Part shown: positions 22,305 to 33,060 of the stretch, piece after piece
Layout: every line of letters starts with the position of its first letter
How positions within the stretch are numbered: the stretch's first letter is position 1
Assembly: GCA_011799875.1 (NCBI GenBank)
Contig: CM022302.1
Location: 185,682,942-185,746,941, forward strand
Source: Thinopyrum elongatum
Lineage: Eukaryota > Streptophyta > Magnoliopsida > Poales > Poaceae
Reading direction: 5' to 3'
DNA: 64,000 bases
The notes under the pieces: generated by a model
The model's database searches: none
Seen by the model: the letters and a program-made list of their open reading frames with translations, nothing else
Told to the model about the DNA's origin: nothing
Made by a program: the position numbers and the translations under genes

Positions 22305-22403
22305 GCGGTCGGGTTATAATGGACTAGAAGTGCTCAAGTGTTAGCAGAATAAGCTAGGTGTTATTAGAATAAGACTCTTAAGGGGTGTTATTATAATAGA
22401 CCC
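22305..22403. repeat. candidate terminal inverted repeat of a Mutator-like element
   Basis: Read from the right end inwards the sequence is GGGTCTATTATAATAACACC…, a G-start, about 100 bp AT-rich terminus of Mutator style. A nine-base ATCATATAT outside could be a target duplication. The opposite terminus would be left of the window, so this cannot be confirmed here. Confidence 0.3.
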
Positions 22404-22579
22404 ATCATATATATATATAGATGATTGGAGGGAGCAGTATTAATCGCAACGCATGCATGTATGAGGAGTACTACAATAAACACGAACGTTTTACATGCAT
22501 TGGTTAATTATATCTTGATCATTGCACTTAAGAATTTAATGCGCTTTGAAATGTAAACATGTGAATGTGACCAATAAAT

Positions 22580-22773
22580 TTGAGTAGTACTAGTGTCATG
22601 TGTGGCTCCATTTATTAGCTTGTAGACTCATCTTTTCTCGGGAAGCGCTATGTTACAGTAACATATTATGTTACTCTAAACACCTCTCTCCTCATTAACT
22701 ACGTGACACACAAGCAAATTTGACTTGAAAAGTGCTATGTTACTAGCTAAGTTACTCCCACTATGACCAGCCT
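22580..22773 (-). mobile_element. degenerate MITE
   Basis: In minus orientation it reads GGCTGGTCATAGTGGGAGTA, then CTAGTAACATAGCAC and later ATGTTACTGTAACATAGCGC. I recognise this as a very common short Triticeae element of the 'GTAACATAGCTAGTAACAT' kind. The outer boundary on the left is eroded. Confidence 0.5.
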
Positions 22774-23348
22774 TAGCAGAAAGCAAAGCGTCTTTTTAGC
22801 GGGGATTTGCATCATTCTATAAAGGTGCAAAACCAAGTGTTACCACTACACCAAACAAGTTCAAAACGAGAAACTGGACCCACTCACGGCACGGCACGCC
22901 AATATCGTTTGGTCCGTCAGTCAAAGGGCTTCCTCTTGGCATAACAATAGAGTAAAAATTTTAGAATGCTCTTGGCATGTCACTAACATGTGCGAGCGAG
23001 TGTGAGTAAACCGACCTCAATAGACGACAAATCGCCAGCTCGCCGCACTTTGAGAGAGACGAGGAGCGAGAAGCGATATAGGCTGGTGGATAATAGAACT
23101 AGGTGTCGCACGGAGGCCGAGGAATATGGTGAATGCGTGAGGTGGGCCATGTACGATGTAGCTACACTAGGCTACTAAGTGAGTGGTGCACTTCGATGGC
23201 ACGTACGCAATATTTTTTTCTCCTTGATGGCACATGAATCATGCACGTACTCAATAACGGAGCATGTGATGGTAGCCATGTACATGGTCGGCCCTTTTTG
23301 GAGAGAGTACTAAATAACTTTGATGTGTCCCGTCAACTCGTAGAACGA
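22774..23348. other. no supported feature
   Basis: This is mixed-composition intergenic sequence with no convincing frame, repeat or structural RNA. Confidence 0.4.
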
Positions 23349-23600
23349 GGAGAAGCTTGCTTACTACGCCCTCTCCCTCGCCCACGCGCGGTGGCTCACA
23401 GGACAAGGAGAAGCTTGCTTACTACGTATGCCTATGCCCTATGCCCTCTCCCTCGCCCACGCGTGGTGGCTCACAGGACAAGGAGAAGCTTGCTTACTAC
23501 GCACGCCTACGCCCTCTCCTCGCCCACGCGCGCGGTGGCTCGCAGGACGAGGAGAGGGTTTTGACTACAACGCCCTCTCCCTCTCCCTCGCCCTCGCTGT
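23349..23600. repeat. minisatellite-like tandem repeat, unit about 58-75 bp
   Basis: AGAAGCTTGCTTACTACG recurs at about 23,351, 23,409 and 23,484. Each copy is followed by CCCTCTCC(CT)CGCCCACGCG and GGTGGCTC.CAGGAC.AGGAG. The last copy degenerates into CCCTCTCCCTCTCCCTCGC. Confidence 0.75.
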
Positions 23601-23811
23601 GGACGTGCATCAGTTCATTCGGTGTCAGATTGCCAGAAGTATATACTATAGTACCATCATCATTGTTCGACTTCCGGAAGAGGCAAAGAGCCAAGCGCAA
23701 GGTCACCTACTCACCTACTATAGCCAAAGCCGTGCCACCTTTTTAGAGCATGGTTAATAATATAGGCGGCTCTTGTAGCGGCACAACATTTAGAGCAAGT
23801 ACTCCGTCCAT

Positions 23812-24106
23812 TTCTTTTCTTTGATTCGTAGGATTCTTAAAATGCAGGAATAGGAAAAATAAAGGATTGGAGTGGCATGTCCACTTGAATCCCATAGCAT
23901 TAACACAGAGTGTTTGATGCCAGAAGAAAAACAAAGGAAGTGAACAAAAAGTTGGAGTAGATGCTAAATTGCCAATGAACACATGATTTCATAGGAAAAA
24001 TTCCTATAGCATTCAATCATATGAATCAAACGACCAATGTAGGAAAAATTCCTAAGGATTCTAGCCCTCCAAAAATCCTATGAAATTCCTTTTCATCAAA
24101 GGAGCC
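23812..24106. mobile_element. MITE of the 'AAAATCCTATGAAATTCC' type
   Basis: The termini read CTTTGATTCGTAGGATTC (left) and, on the other strand, GGCTCCTTTGATGAAAAGGA (right). Internal repeats of AGGAAAAATTCCTA are characteristic of a frequent grass MITE. It has no coding capacity. Confidence 0.55.
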
Positions 24107-24185
24107 CTAAGGTCTGAATATAAAATGTTGTCAAAGTCAAAATTTGTAAAGTTTGACTAACTTTGTACTAAGAAAAATAATCATG

Positions 24186-24586
24186 GGGCTCTCCAACACT
24201 ATTCCTCGGCTCGCACCTAGCATCACGGGGGTCGAACTCAGAGCCATTTATCTGGTACACGTGGCATCTCAGATCTGGACACAAGGTGACGTACATCATC
24301 AAGGTACATTAAGGATAATGTTGTGCTCAAAGCTAGACGTGCAAGGTCAAGGTCCATGGTCAAGGCGGTCAGGGCGGACGCAACCTCTCACTGCGTCCGC
24401 CATTGAAGCGACGCGTCGGCCGAGGGCGCCGCCCACTACACTCCCGACTGTACCCGCCTCCTCGCCGCATTCAAACGCCTACATTTAAACCCGCGTGGAA
24501 TCCGAGAAACCCACTCCAGTCACACATCCGTTCAGGAGCGGGACGCCAGCCAAGCTCCTCCTTCCACCATTTTCTCCACTCTTTCA
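24186..24586. other. upstream region of the small G+C-rich frame
   Basis: It opens GGGGCTCTCCAAC, which resembles a PIF/Harbinger-type terminus, and has a TTTAAACCC near 24,486 that could act as a TATA element. I cannot support a gene in this part. Confidence 0.25.
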
Positions 24587-24793
24587 ATGGCATCCGACGA
24601 GCAGGAAGAGAAGTTCTCCGGAATAAAAGCTGGCTGGGTGACCCGCCGAGCCCAGCAGTTACAAGCGAAGCAGCTTGCTACTCCACCTACCTCTCCTAGC
24701 CTGACGGAGCCAGTTGTCGCCCTAATCCAGTGCGTGGTTCCTCAACTGGCCGCTCCAATCCAGCTCGAGGAGGAGTGCCGAGTTGCTCCACGC
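24587..24793 (+). pseudogene. small unknown ORF, 5' part, split by an Athila insertion
   Basis: The frame begins MASDEQEEKFSGIKAGWVTR and reads 69 codons to the target duplication CACGC at 24,789-24,793, where the LTR supplies a TGA. Skipping the retrotransposon and its duplicated site, the same frame stays open for 61 more codons from 31,549 to a TGA at 31,732-31,734. The hydrophilic, Glu/Gln/Arg-rich amino end is reminiscent of small proteins of non-autonomous grass DNA transposons, but I do not recognise a family. G+C-rich sequence favours chance open frames, so coding status is uncertain. Confidence 0.35.
24789..24793. repeat. target site duplication CACGC, left copy
   Basis: This is identical to 31,544-31,548 and abuts the LTR terminus TGATGTC. 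Confidence 0.9.
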
Positions 24794-26370
24794 TGATGTC
24801 GCTTGAACTACGTCGATATTTCCCCAAAGAGGAAGGGATGATGCAACACAACTACGGTAGGTATTTCCCTCAGTTATGAAACCAAGGTATCAGTCTAGTA
24901 GAAGAATCATGCAACACTATGTAAACAATACCTGCACACAAATAATAAATACTTGCAACCCGGCGATTAGGAGGGGTTGTCAATGCCTGTATGGGTAACG
25001 ATGCCAGAAATTGTCAAGTTGACGGGATAAAAATTGTATAGATTGGATAAATAGATCTCGATAAAACGAAAAATAAAATAAATAGCAAAAAAGTGCAGCA
25101 AGGTATTTTTGGGTTTTTAGTATAATAGATCTGAAAATAAAAGCGAATAAAAATAGATCTCAAAGCAAATATGATAGAGAATAAACCCGGAGGCCGTAGA
25201 TTTCACTAGTGGCTTCTCTCAGGAAAATAGCATACGGTGGGTAAACAAATTACTGTTGGGCAATTGATAGAACATCAAATAATTATGACAATATCCAGGC
25301 AATGATCATTATATAGGCATCACGTCGAAGATTAGTAGACCGACTCCTGCCTGCATCTGCTACTATTATTCCACACATCGACCGCTATCCAGCATGCATC
25401 TAGTGTATTAAGTTCATGGAGAAACGGAGTAATGCAATAAGAAGGATGACATTATGTAGAAGAGATCTATTCATGTAGGAATAGCCCCCCATCTTGTTAT
25501 CCTTAATAGCAACGATACATGCGTGTCTTGCTGCCCCTTCTGTCACTAGGAAAGAACACCGCACGATCGAACCCATCACAAAGCACCTCTTCCTATTGCA
25601 AGAAAAATCGATCTAGTCGGCCTAACTAAACCAAAGATTCGAAGAAGAAATACAAGGCTATAAGTAATCATGCATAAAAGAGATCAAATAACTCAAATAA
25701 CTTTCATGGATATAGATCTGATCATAAACTCAAAGTTCATCGGATCCCAACAAACACACCGCAAAAAGAGTTACATCAAATAGATCTCCAAGAGACCATT
25801 GTATTGAGAATCAAAAAGAGAGAAGAAGCAATCTAGCTACTACCTACGGACCCGTAGGTCTACAATGAACTACTCACGCATCATCGGAGAGGCACCAATA
25901 AGGATGATGAACCCCTCCGTGATGGTGTCTAGATCGGATCTCGTGGTTCTGGAACATGCGGCGGCTGAAATTGTGTTTCGTCGACTCCCCTAGGTTTTTT
26001 GGAATATTTGGGTATTTATAGGGTGAAGAGGCGGTGCGGGAGGCCACCGAGGTGGGCACAACCCATCTAGGCGCGCCCTGGTGGGTTGTGCTCCCCTTGG
26101 AGCCCTCGTCTGGTACTTCTTTGGCCCAACAGGTGTCTTCTGGTCCAGAAAAATTCTCCAAAAGTTTCGCTGCGTTTGGACTCTGTTTGGTATTGATTTT
26201 CTGCGAAGTAAAAAACAAGCAAAAAACATCAACTGGCACTAGGCACTATGTCAATAGGTTAGTCCCAACAAATGATATAAAGTTGATACAAAATGATTGT
26301 AAAAGATCCAAGAATGATAATATAACAGCATGGAACTAGCAAAAATTATAGATACGTTGGAGACGTATCA
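24794..26370 (-). repeat. 3' LTR of the Athila-type element
   Basis: In plus reading it runs TGATGTCGC… to …GAGACGTATCA. Compared with 29,961-31,543, the first 220 bases differ at roughly twenty sites, mostly transitions. Confidence 0.9.
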
Positions 26371-26385
26371 GCATCCCCAAGCTTA
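26371..26385 (-). other. polypurine tract of the Athila-type element
   Basis: The minus strand reads TAAGCTTGGGGATGC directly before TGATACG of the 3' LTR. Confidence 0.7.
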
Positions 26386-28864
26386 ATTCCTACTCGTCCT
26401 CAAGTAGGTAAATGATAAAAACAGAATTTTTGATGTGGAATGCTGCCTAACATGTTCATCACATATTCTTTTCTTTGTAGCATGGACATATGGACTTTTA
26501 TATGGTTCAAAGCAATAGTCTAGTTTTGAGATGAAGATTTCAATTCTCAAGCATATCAGCAAGCAACCTTGTCTTTCAAAATATCAACACTAAAGAAAGT
26601 TATCCCTAGCCTATCATGCTCAATCATTGATCCATTCATGAAACACACTCGCATATTAGCTATACCAAATGCTCAAGTACGATCATAGTGCCCCTTAGTT
26701 GGTGCTTTATAAGAGAAGATGGAGACTCAAATAAAAATAAAAATTGCATAAAGTAAATAGATAGGCCTTCGCATAGGGAAGTAGGGATTTGTAGAGGTGC
26801 CAGAGCTCAAAGCTTAAATTGAGAGATAATTTTTTTTTGAGAGGCATACTTTTCCCGTCAATGAAAACGACCGAGTAATTCCCAACACTTTCCATGCTAG
26901 ATATATCATAGGTGGTTCCCAAACAGAAAATAAAGTTTATTCCTTTTTCCACCATTCTTTCACAATCCATGGCTAGCCGTATCCACGGGTGCCCTCCATA
27001 CCAACACTTTCCAAGGAATTTATTATTTGACAACATAAAATAAATTTCTTTTTCATTTCGGGACTGAGCATCCCTATTACAGACGCACTCTCGTGCAATG
27101 ACAAGTGAATAAACACTCATCTTGAGAATAACACATCTAGCATGGAAAATATTGGCCACCCCCTGCCGCTTCATGAGCGGTACGAGCACACAAAAAGGAA
27201 ATTTATTTTGAAAATTAGAGATGGCACATACAAATTTTCTTAGAACGGCACGGGAATACCGTAAATAGGTAGGTATGGTGGACTCATATGGCAAAACTGG
27301 GTTTAAAGATTTTGGATGCACAAGTAGTATTTCTACTTAGTACAAGTGGAGGCTAGCAAAAAGACTGAGAAGCAACCAACCAAGAAACGAAAAATCACAT
27401 AAATGAGCATTAAGCATAACTAACACCGAATAATGCACCACAAGTAGGATGTAATTTCATTGCATAACTATTGACTTTCGTGCTTGCACAGGGAATCGCA
27501 AACCTTAATACCAATAGTCTTACTAAAGCATAATTACTCACCAACATGACTCACATATCACTATCATCATATCTCAAAACTATTACAAAGAATCAAGTTT
27601 ATTTTGTCCAATGATCTTCATGAAAGTTTTTATTATATCCCTCTTGAATATCTATCACTTTGGGACTAATTTCATATGTTGCATTTGCTTTTGGCAAGCT
27701 CAAACAAATCTAAGTGAAGAACATGAGCATAAAATTTTCCGTCTCTTAAAATAATATAAGTGAAGCATGAGAGAATTTCTTCAAAAATTTACACTCTCAA
27801 ATAAATCTAAGTGAAGCATAAGAGCATTTCTTCAAAAATATTAAAGCACACCATGCTCAAAAAGATATAAGTGAAGCACTAGAGCAATTCCATAGCTCAA
27901 AAAATTTAAGTGAAGCATATAGAGCAATTCTAACAAATCATAGCATAATTTTGGCTCTCTCAAATAGGTGTGTCCAGTAAGGATACTTGTGAAAAACTAA
28001 AAAGCAAAACAAGCAAAGACTCATATAATACAAGACGCTCCAAGAAAAACTCATGATATGTGACGAATAAAAATATAGCTCCAAGTAAAATACCGATGGT
28101 TGTTAAAAGAAAGAGGGGATGCCTTCCGGGGCATCCGCAAGCTTAGTTGCTTGGTTCTCCTTGAATATTAACTTGGGGTGCCATGGGGCATCCCCAAGCT
28201 TAGGCTTTTCTTACTCCTTATTCCATCATCCATCGTGATCACACCCAAAACTTGAAAACTTCAATCACACAAAACTTAACAAAACCTTCGTGAGATCCGT
28301 TAGTATAAGAAAACCAATCTTTACTTTAAGTACTGTAGAAAACCCATTCAAATTTTTTTATTGCATTATATCTACTGTATTCTAACTTTGCCATGGCTTA
28401 TACCCCCCGATACAATCCATAGATTCATCAAAATAAGCACACAATGCAAAGAAAATAGAATCTGTCAAAAACAAAATAGTCTATAAAGATGCGAATTGTT
28501 CTCATACTTCTGTAACTCCAAAAATTCTGAAAATTTAGGGCAACAGAGCCAATTTGTATATCAATCTTGTGTAAAATATTCAGAATTTTTGTCACTTCTG
28601 TGAATTGAGACAATTATTTTACTGGACGCAAAATTTTCTGTTTTTCAACAGGCTCAAATCAACTATCACCAAAGCTATCCCAAAGGCTTTACTTGGCACA
28701 AACACTAATTAAAACATAAAAAACACAATCATAACAGAGGCATAATTGTGCAAACACTCAAGAACAGAATGAAAAAGGCAAAAATAAATTTTATTCATTG
28801 GGTTGCCTCCCAACAAGCGCTATCGTTTTATGCCCCTAGCTAGGCATAATAATTTTAATGATGC
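26386..28864 (-). other. noncoding 3' internal region of the Athila-type element
   Basis: This is AT-rich sequence without pol. A minus-strand frame at 26,707-27,321 (204 codons, starting MHPKSLNPVLPYE) is open, but no domain is recognised. Near 28,120-28,200 the element carries the duplex GGGGATGCCTTCCGGGGCATCC and related 'GGGGCATCCCCAAGCTT' copies, which also occur in the element at 56,190-59,343. Confidence 0.5.
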
Positions 28865-29707
28865 TCACATGAAAGACAAGAATTGAAACACAAAGAGAGA
28901 ATCATAATACATGTGACAAACACATTTAAGTCTAACATACTTCCGATGCATAGGGATTTTATAAGCAAACAAATTATGAAGACAAGCAATATATAGCATA
29001 TGCAAGGAAGAAGAAAGAAACAATAGCAATCTCAACATAACGAGAGGTAAATTAGTAACATGAAAATTTCTACATTCATATTTTCCTCTATCATAACAAT
29101 TACATGTAGGATCATAATCAAATTCAACAATATAGCTATCATATAAAAATTTCTCTCCATGATCCACATGCATAAAAGTTTTATAATCTTCCAAGATAGT
29201 GGGATTAACATCAACTAAAGTCATGACCTCTCCGAACCCACTTTTATCAAAAAAATATAAGATTGAACACTCTTCGAATATGTGGGATTATTTTTTACTT
29301 AAAGTTGACGCTCTTCCAAACCCACTCTCAATATTATTGCAAATATTATTATCAATAAAATATTCATTATGAGGCTCAAATAAATTTTCAAGATCATAAG
29401 AAGAATCACCCCAATCATGATCATTACAATAAGTAGTGGACATATCAAAATTAGCATCCCCAAGCTTGGGGTTTTGCATATCATTAAGACAGTTGACATT
29501 AATAGAATTTATAGTAAAATCATTGCAATCATGCTTTTCATTCAAGGAGCTATCATTAATCACTTCATAAATTTCTTCATCACAATTTCCAGATTCGCGA
29601 ATCTCAAGCAAAACTTCATAAAGATAATCTAGTGCACTCAACTCACTAGCAATTGGTTCATCATGATTGGATCTTTTAAAAAGATTAGCAAGTGGATGGG
29701 GATCCAT
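28865..29707 (-). pseudogene. conserved Athila internal ORF of unknown function, frameshifted
   Basis: Two minus-strand frames belong together. 29,707-29,288 starts MDPHPLANLFKRSNHDEP and runs through DYLYEVLLEIRESGN to DLENLFEPHNEYFIDN. 29,224-28,865 continues with NPTILEDYKTFMHVDHGEKF, KYECRNFHVTNLPL and YKIPMHRKYVRLKCV. Internal stops and a frameshift near 29,250 separate them. The C-terminal part is hydrophobic. I recall this protein from many Triticeae Athila copies, always without pol nearby; its role is unknown. Confidence 0.5.
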
Positions 29708-29929
29708 ATCAATAGATTTTTAGCAAGCAAAGATGCAAGCATAAAGAAGGCACAAGGCAACACAAGCAAATAAAAGATCAAACAAGAAAAAGGCAAACGA
29801 AAAGAAGGCGAATAAAAAGGCAAATATTTGTGAAGTGGGGGAGATGAAAACGAGAGGTAAATGGCAAATAATGTAAATTGCAAGGAGATGAGATTTGTGA
29901 TTAGGAAACTGGTAGATGTTGATGATGTC

Positions 29930-29949
29930 TCCCCGGCAACGGCGCGCCA
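29930..29949 (-). other. tRNA-Asp-type primer binding site
   Basis: The minus strand reads TGGCGCGCCGTTGCCGGGGA, the tRNA-Asp complement used by Athila elements with two extra bases (GC) inserted. It lies 11 bases inside the 5' LTR. Confidence 0.75.
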
Positions 29950-29960
29950 TAAATTCCTTT

Positions 29961-31543
29961 TAATGTCGCCTAAACTACGTCGGTATTTCCCCAAAGAGGA
30001 AGGGATGATGTAGCACAGCTACGGTAGGTATTTCCCTCAGTTATGAAACCAAGGTATCAATCCAGTAGGAGAACCAAGCAACACTATGTAAACGGTACCT
30101 GCACACAAATAACAAATACTTGCAACCCGACGATTAGGAGGGGTTGTCAATCCCTCTACGGGTAACGGTGCCAGAAATTGTCAAGTTGACGGGATACAAA
30201 TTGTATAGATTGGATAAATAGATCTCGATAAAACGGAAAATAAAATAAATAGCAAAAAAGTGTAGGAAGGTATTTTTGGGTTTTTGGTATAATAGATCTG
30301 AAAATAAAAGCAAATGAAAATATATCTCAAAGCAAATATGATAGAGAATAGACCCGGGGGCCGTAGATTTCACTAGTGGCTTCTCTCAAGAAAATAGCAT
30401 ACTGTGGGTAAACAAATTACTGTTGGGCAATTGATAGAACATCAAATAATTATGATGATATCCAAGCAATAATCATTATATAGGCATCACGTCCAAGATT
30501 AGTAGACCAACTCCTGCCTGCATCTACTACTATTACTCCACACATCGACCGCTATCCAGCATGCATCTAGTGTATTAAGTTCATGGAGAAACGGAGTAAT
30601 GCAATAAGAACGATGACATTATGTAGATGAGATCTATTCATGTAGGAATAGCCCCCATATTGTTATCCATAATAGCAACGATACATGTGTGTCTTGCTGC
30701 CCCTTCTGTCACTGGGAAAGAACACCGCACGATGGAACCCATCACAAAGCACCTCTTCCCATGGCAAGAAAAATTGATCTAGTCGGCCTAACTAAACCAA
30801 AGATTCAAAGAAGAAATACGAGGCTATAAGTAATCATGCATAGAAGAGATCAAAGAACTCAAATAACTTTCATGGATATAGATATGATCATAAACTCAAA
30901 GTTCATCGGATCCCAACAAACACACCGCAAAAAGAGTTACATCAAATAGATCTCCAAGAGACCATTGTATTGAGAATCAAAAAGAGAGAAGAAACCATCT
31001 AGCTACTGCCTACGGACCCGTAGGTCTACAATGAACTACTAACGCATCATCGGAGAGGCACCAATGAGGATGATGAACCGCTCCTTGATGGTGTCTAGAT
31101 TGGATCTCGTGGTTCTGGAACTTGCGGCGGCTGGAATTGTGTTTCGTCGACTCCCCTAGGGTTTTTGGAATATTTTGGTATTTATAGGGTGAAGAGGCGG
31201 TGCGGCAGGCCACCGAGGTGGGCACAACCCACCTGGGCGCGCCTGGGCCCCCAGGCGCGCCCTGGTGGGTTGTGCTCCCCTTGGAGCCCCCTCTGGTACT
31301 TATTTGGCCCAACAGGTGTCTTCTGGTCCAGAAAAATTCTCCAAAATGTTTCGCTGCGTTTGGACTCCGTTTGGTATTGATTTTCTGCGAAGCAAAAAAC
31401 AGCAACTGGCATTAGGCACTATGTCAATAGGTTAGTCCCAAAAAATGATATAAAGTTGCTATAAAATGATTGTAAAACATCCAAGAATGATAATATAACA
31501 GCATGGAACAAGCAAAAACTATAGATACGTTGGAGACGTATCA
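29961..31543 (-). repeat. 5' LTR of the Athila-type element
   Basis: In plus reading it runs TAATGTCGCC… (TG mutated to TA) to …GAGACGTATCA, next to the primer site. Confidence 0.9.
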
Positions 31544-31548
31544 CACGC
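31544..31548. repeat. target site duplication CACGC, right copy
   Basis: This follows GTATCA of the LTR and matches 24,789-24,793. Confidence 0.9.
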
Positions 31549-31734
31549 CGGCGCGGCAGGGAGCACGGCGGCACAGGCATAGTCGCTGTCGTTGACGACA
31601 TTGCGTCGTACAGTGCCTCCAGTGCGTGCGACTGCGCCATCCGCTGCCGACGCGCGCGTAGCTGTGCCATGCAGGCAGAGAAAGAAGCCACTGCTGATGT
31701 CGACGAGGTGACGCGGCTGCGCAGATGTCGATGA
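31549..31734 (+). pseudogene. small unknown ORF, 3' part
   Basis: This continues the frame interrupted at 24,793 for 61 codons, including VAVVDDIASYSASS and AMQAEKEATADVDEVTRL, to TGA. The stop lies in the second copy of a short direct duplication (GATGTCGA.GAGGTGACG). AT-rich, 3'-UTR-like sequence (TGTAAATGTAATGAAATCTG) follows near 31,975. Confidence 0.3.
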
Positions 31735-32861
31735 GGTGACGGCCAGCATGTGCGTGCCCGCCGCCATCATCGAGGAAGTAGAACACGGGAGGCCGCCGCC
31801 GATTGTATCCCATGAAGGCCACCGCTGAGGCGACGCCGGCGTAAACAGCCAGTGTCTTGCACGATTCTTCTTCAGCCGGATGCGGGAGGAAGACAAAGAG
31901 ATCGTCTGACGACCATTTAGATTAGTTATATTAATTCTACCTTTAGCTCCGGACTAGCACATCTTATTTGATGTAAATGTAATGAAATCTGTCATGTTTA
32001 TATGAAATCTGGCCGTGTTTGCACTAATTTCATGCAAAATGTATGCGGATACGGTTGGATGGCATCCTCCCGCATCCGTGTCCGCTCTCACGCACGCGCG
32101 CGTGCACACACACACATTCGCGACTTTTTGTACACACCATCTCTGTCCAAGTTAGTGTCTCGTTGTCAACAGTAGGATTAGAACCATCGAACAAGAAACA
32201 TACGAGTATAAGGAACGACCACGGCGCATGGTAACCATCCCAGCTGTAACTTGCTCATGTCAAATTATTAGCCATACATATAATTTGTACAGTAGAAAAC
32301 ACGAAAAAAGTAAATTGCCATGGGCTTGCTTGCTTGGCGGGGATGACCATGCATGCCGTATAAATCCGCCTTGAAGACGGCGTAGGTGCGCCTCAGCGTG
32401 GAAGATAGTAGTAGAACGTAGATGCACGAGTAGGGATTGTAGAGGACAGGGTACAAACTTCAGGGTTTAAATGTGAGGGTTTGTTTCCGACTAGCTCTAC
32501 AACCTCAAGGTTTATAAATCAGACTTCACTCTCTCCTCACACACACGCATGGGTACACTCATGATGGAGCGCATTTGCACGCGAAAAGGCAGGTAACGTG
32601 ACAATTTGACACATCTAGTTATCCACTTAATATGGGGTCTGGGACCAAATGTCAGCCATACCAAGTGCGACCTGAACGCGGTGGCGCGGTTATTGATCAA
32701 GTTTCTTTTCACTGGTACGTTAAATGAAAAGATGGCTCCGTGCATATTCAATTTAAAACGATCGCTACGGAGAGAAAAACAATTACTACTCCACTTCGGG
32801 ACTTGCTTGCTTGGGTTGCTCTCTTCTTCTCACTCTCTCACCCTCTCCATATCTAAAGAAG
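31735..32861. other. unclassified low-complexity and low-copy-looking sequence
   Basis: It contains short CA/CG runs near 32,090-32,120 and AT-rich intergenic sequence. No gene, TE terminus or structural RNA can be supported. Confidence 0.35.
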
Positions 32862-33002
32862 ATGGCGGTGCCCACTCTCTCTCTCTCCTCACGGATTGTC
32901 ATAGATCCGGCCGGATCCCTTCCGCTGGGTAGGGGAGGAGGTGCAACATTGACGTGGTCACCGGTGGCGAGGGAGGAAGCCGACGCGCGCCATCTTCTCT
33001 GA
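32862..33002 (+). other. possible start of an unknown gene, cut by an LTR
   Basis: A 46-codon frame (MAVPTLSLSSRIVIDPAG…) follows a pyrimidine-rich leader-like stretch, with AAAGAAGATGG around the start. An Athila LTR begins 58 bases after its stop. This could be the truncated 5' end of a host gene or chance; no homology is recognised. Confidence 0.15.
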
Positions 33003-33060
33003 CCTGGTGCCGGCGTGGGAGGTCCTCCGCACCCTTGCTCCCCGCCGTCGTGTTGGCAGA

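Larger units (their letters stand above)
24794..31543 (-). mobile_element. complete non-autonomous Athila-type gypsy element
   Basis: LTRs of 1,577 and 1,583 bp (24,794-26,370 and 29,961-31,543) flank only 3.6 kb of internal DNA, bordered by a perfect CACGC duplication. On the minus strand the LTR opens TGATACGTCTCCAACG, the primer site is tRNA-Asp-like, and the polypurine region is TAAGCTTGGGGATGC. These are features of the Triticeae Athila families (Sabrina/WHAM type; family name uncertain). No gag, protease, RT or integrase motif is present, so mobility depended on another element. Only short conserved frames of unknown role remain. Confidence 0.85.
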
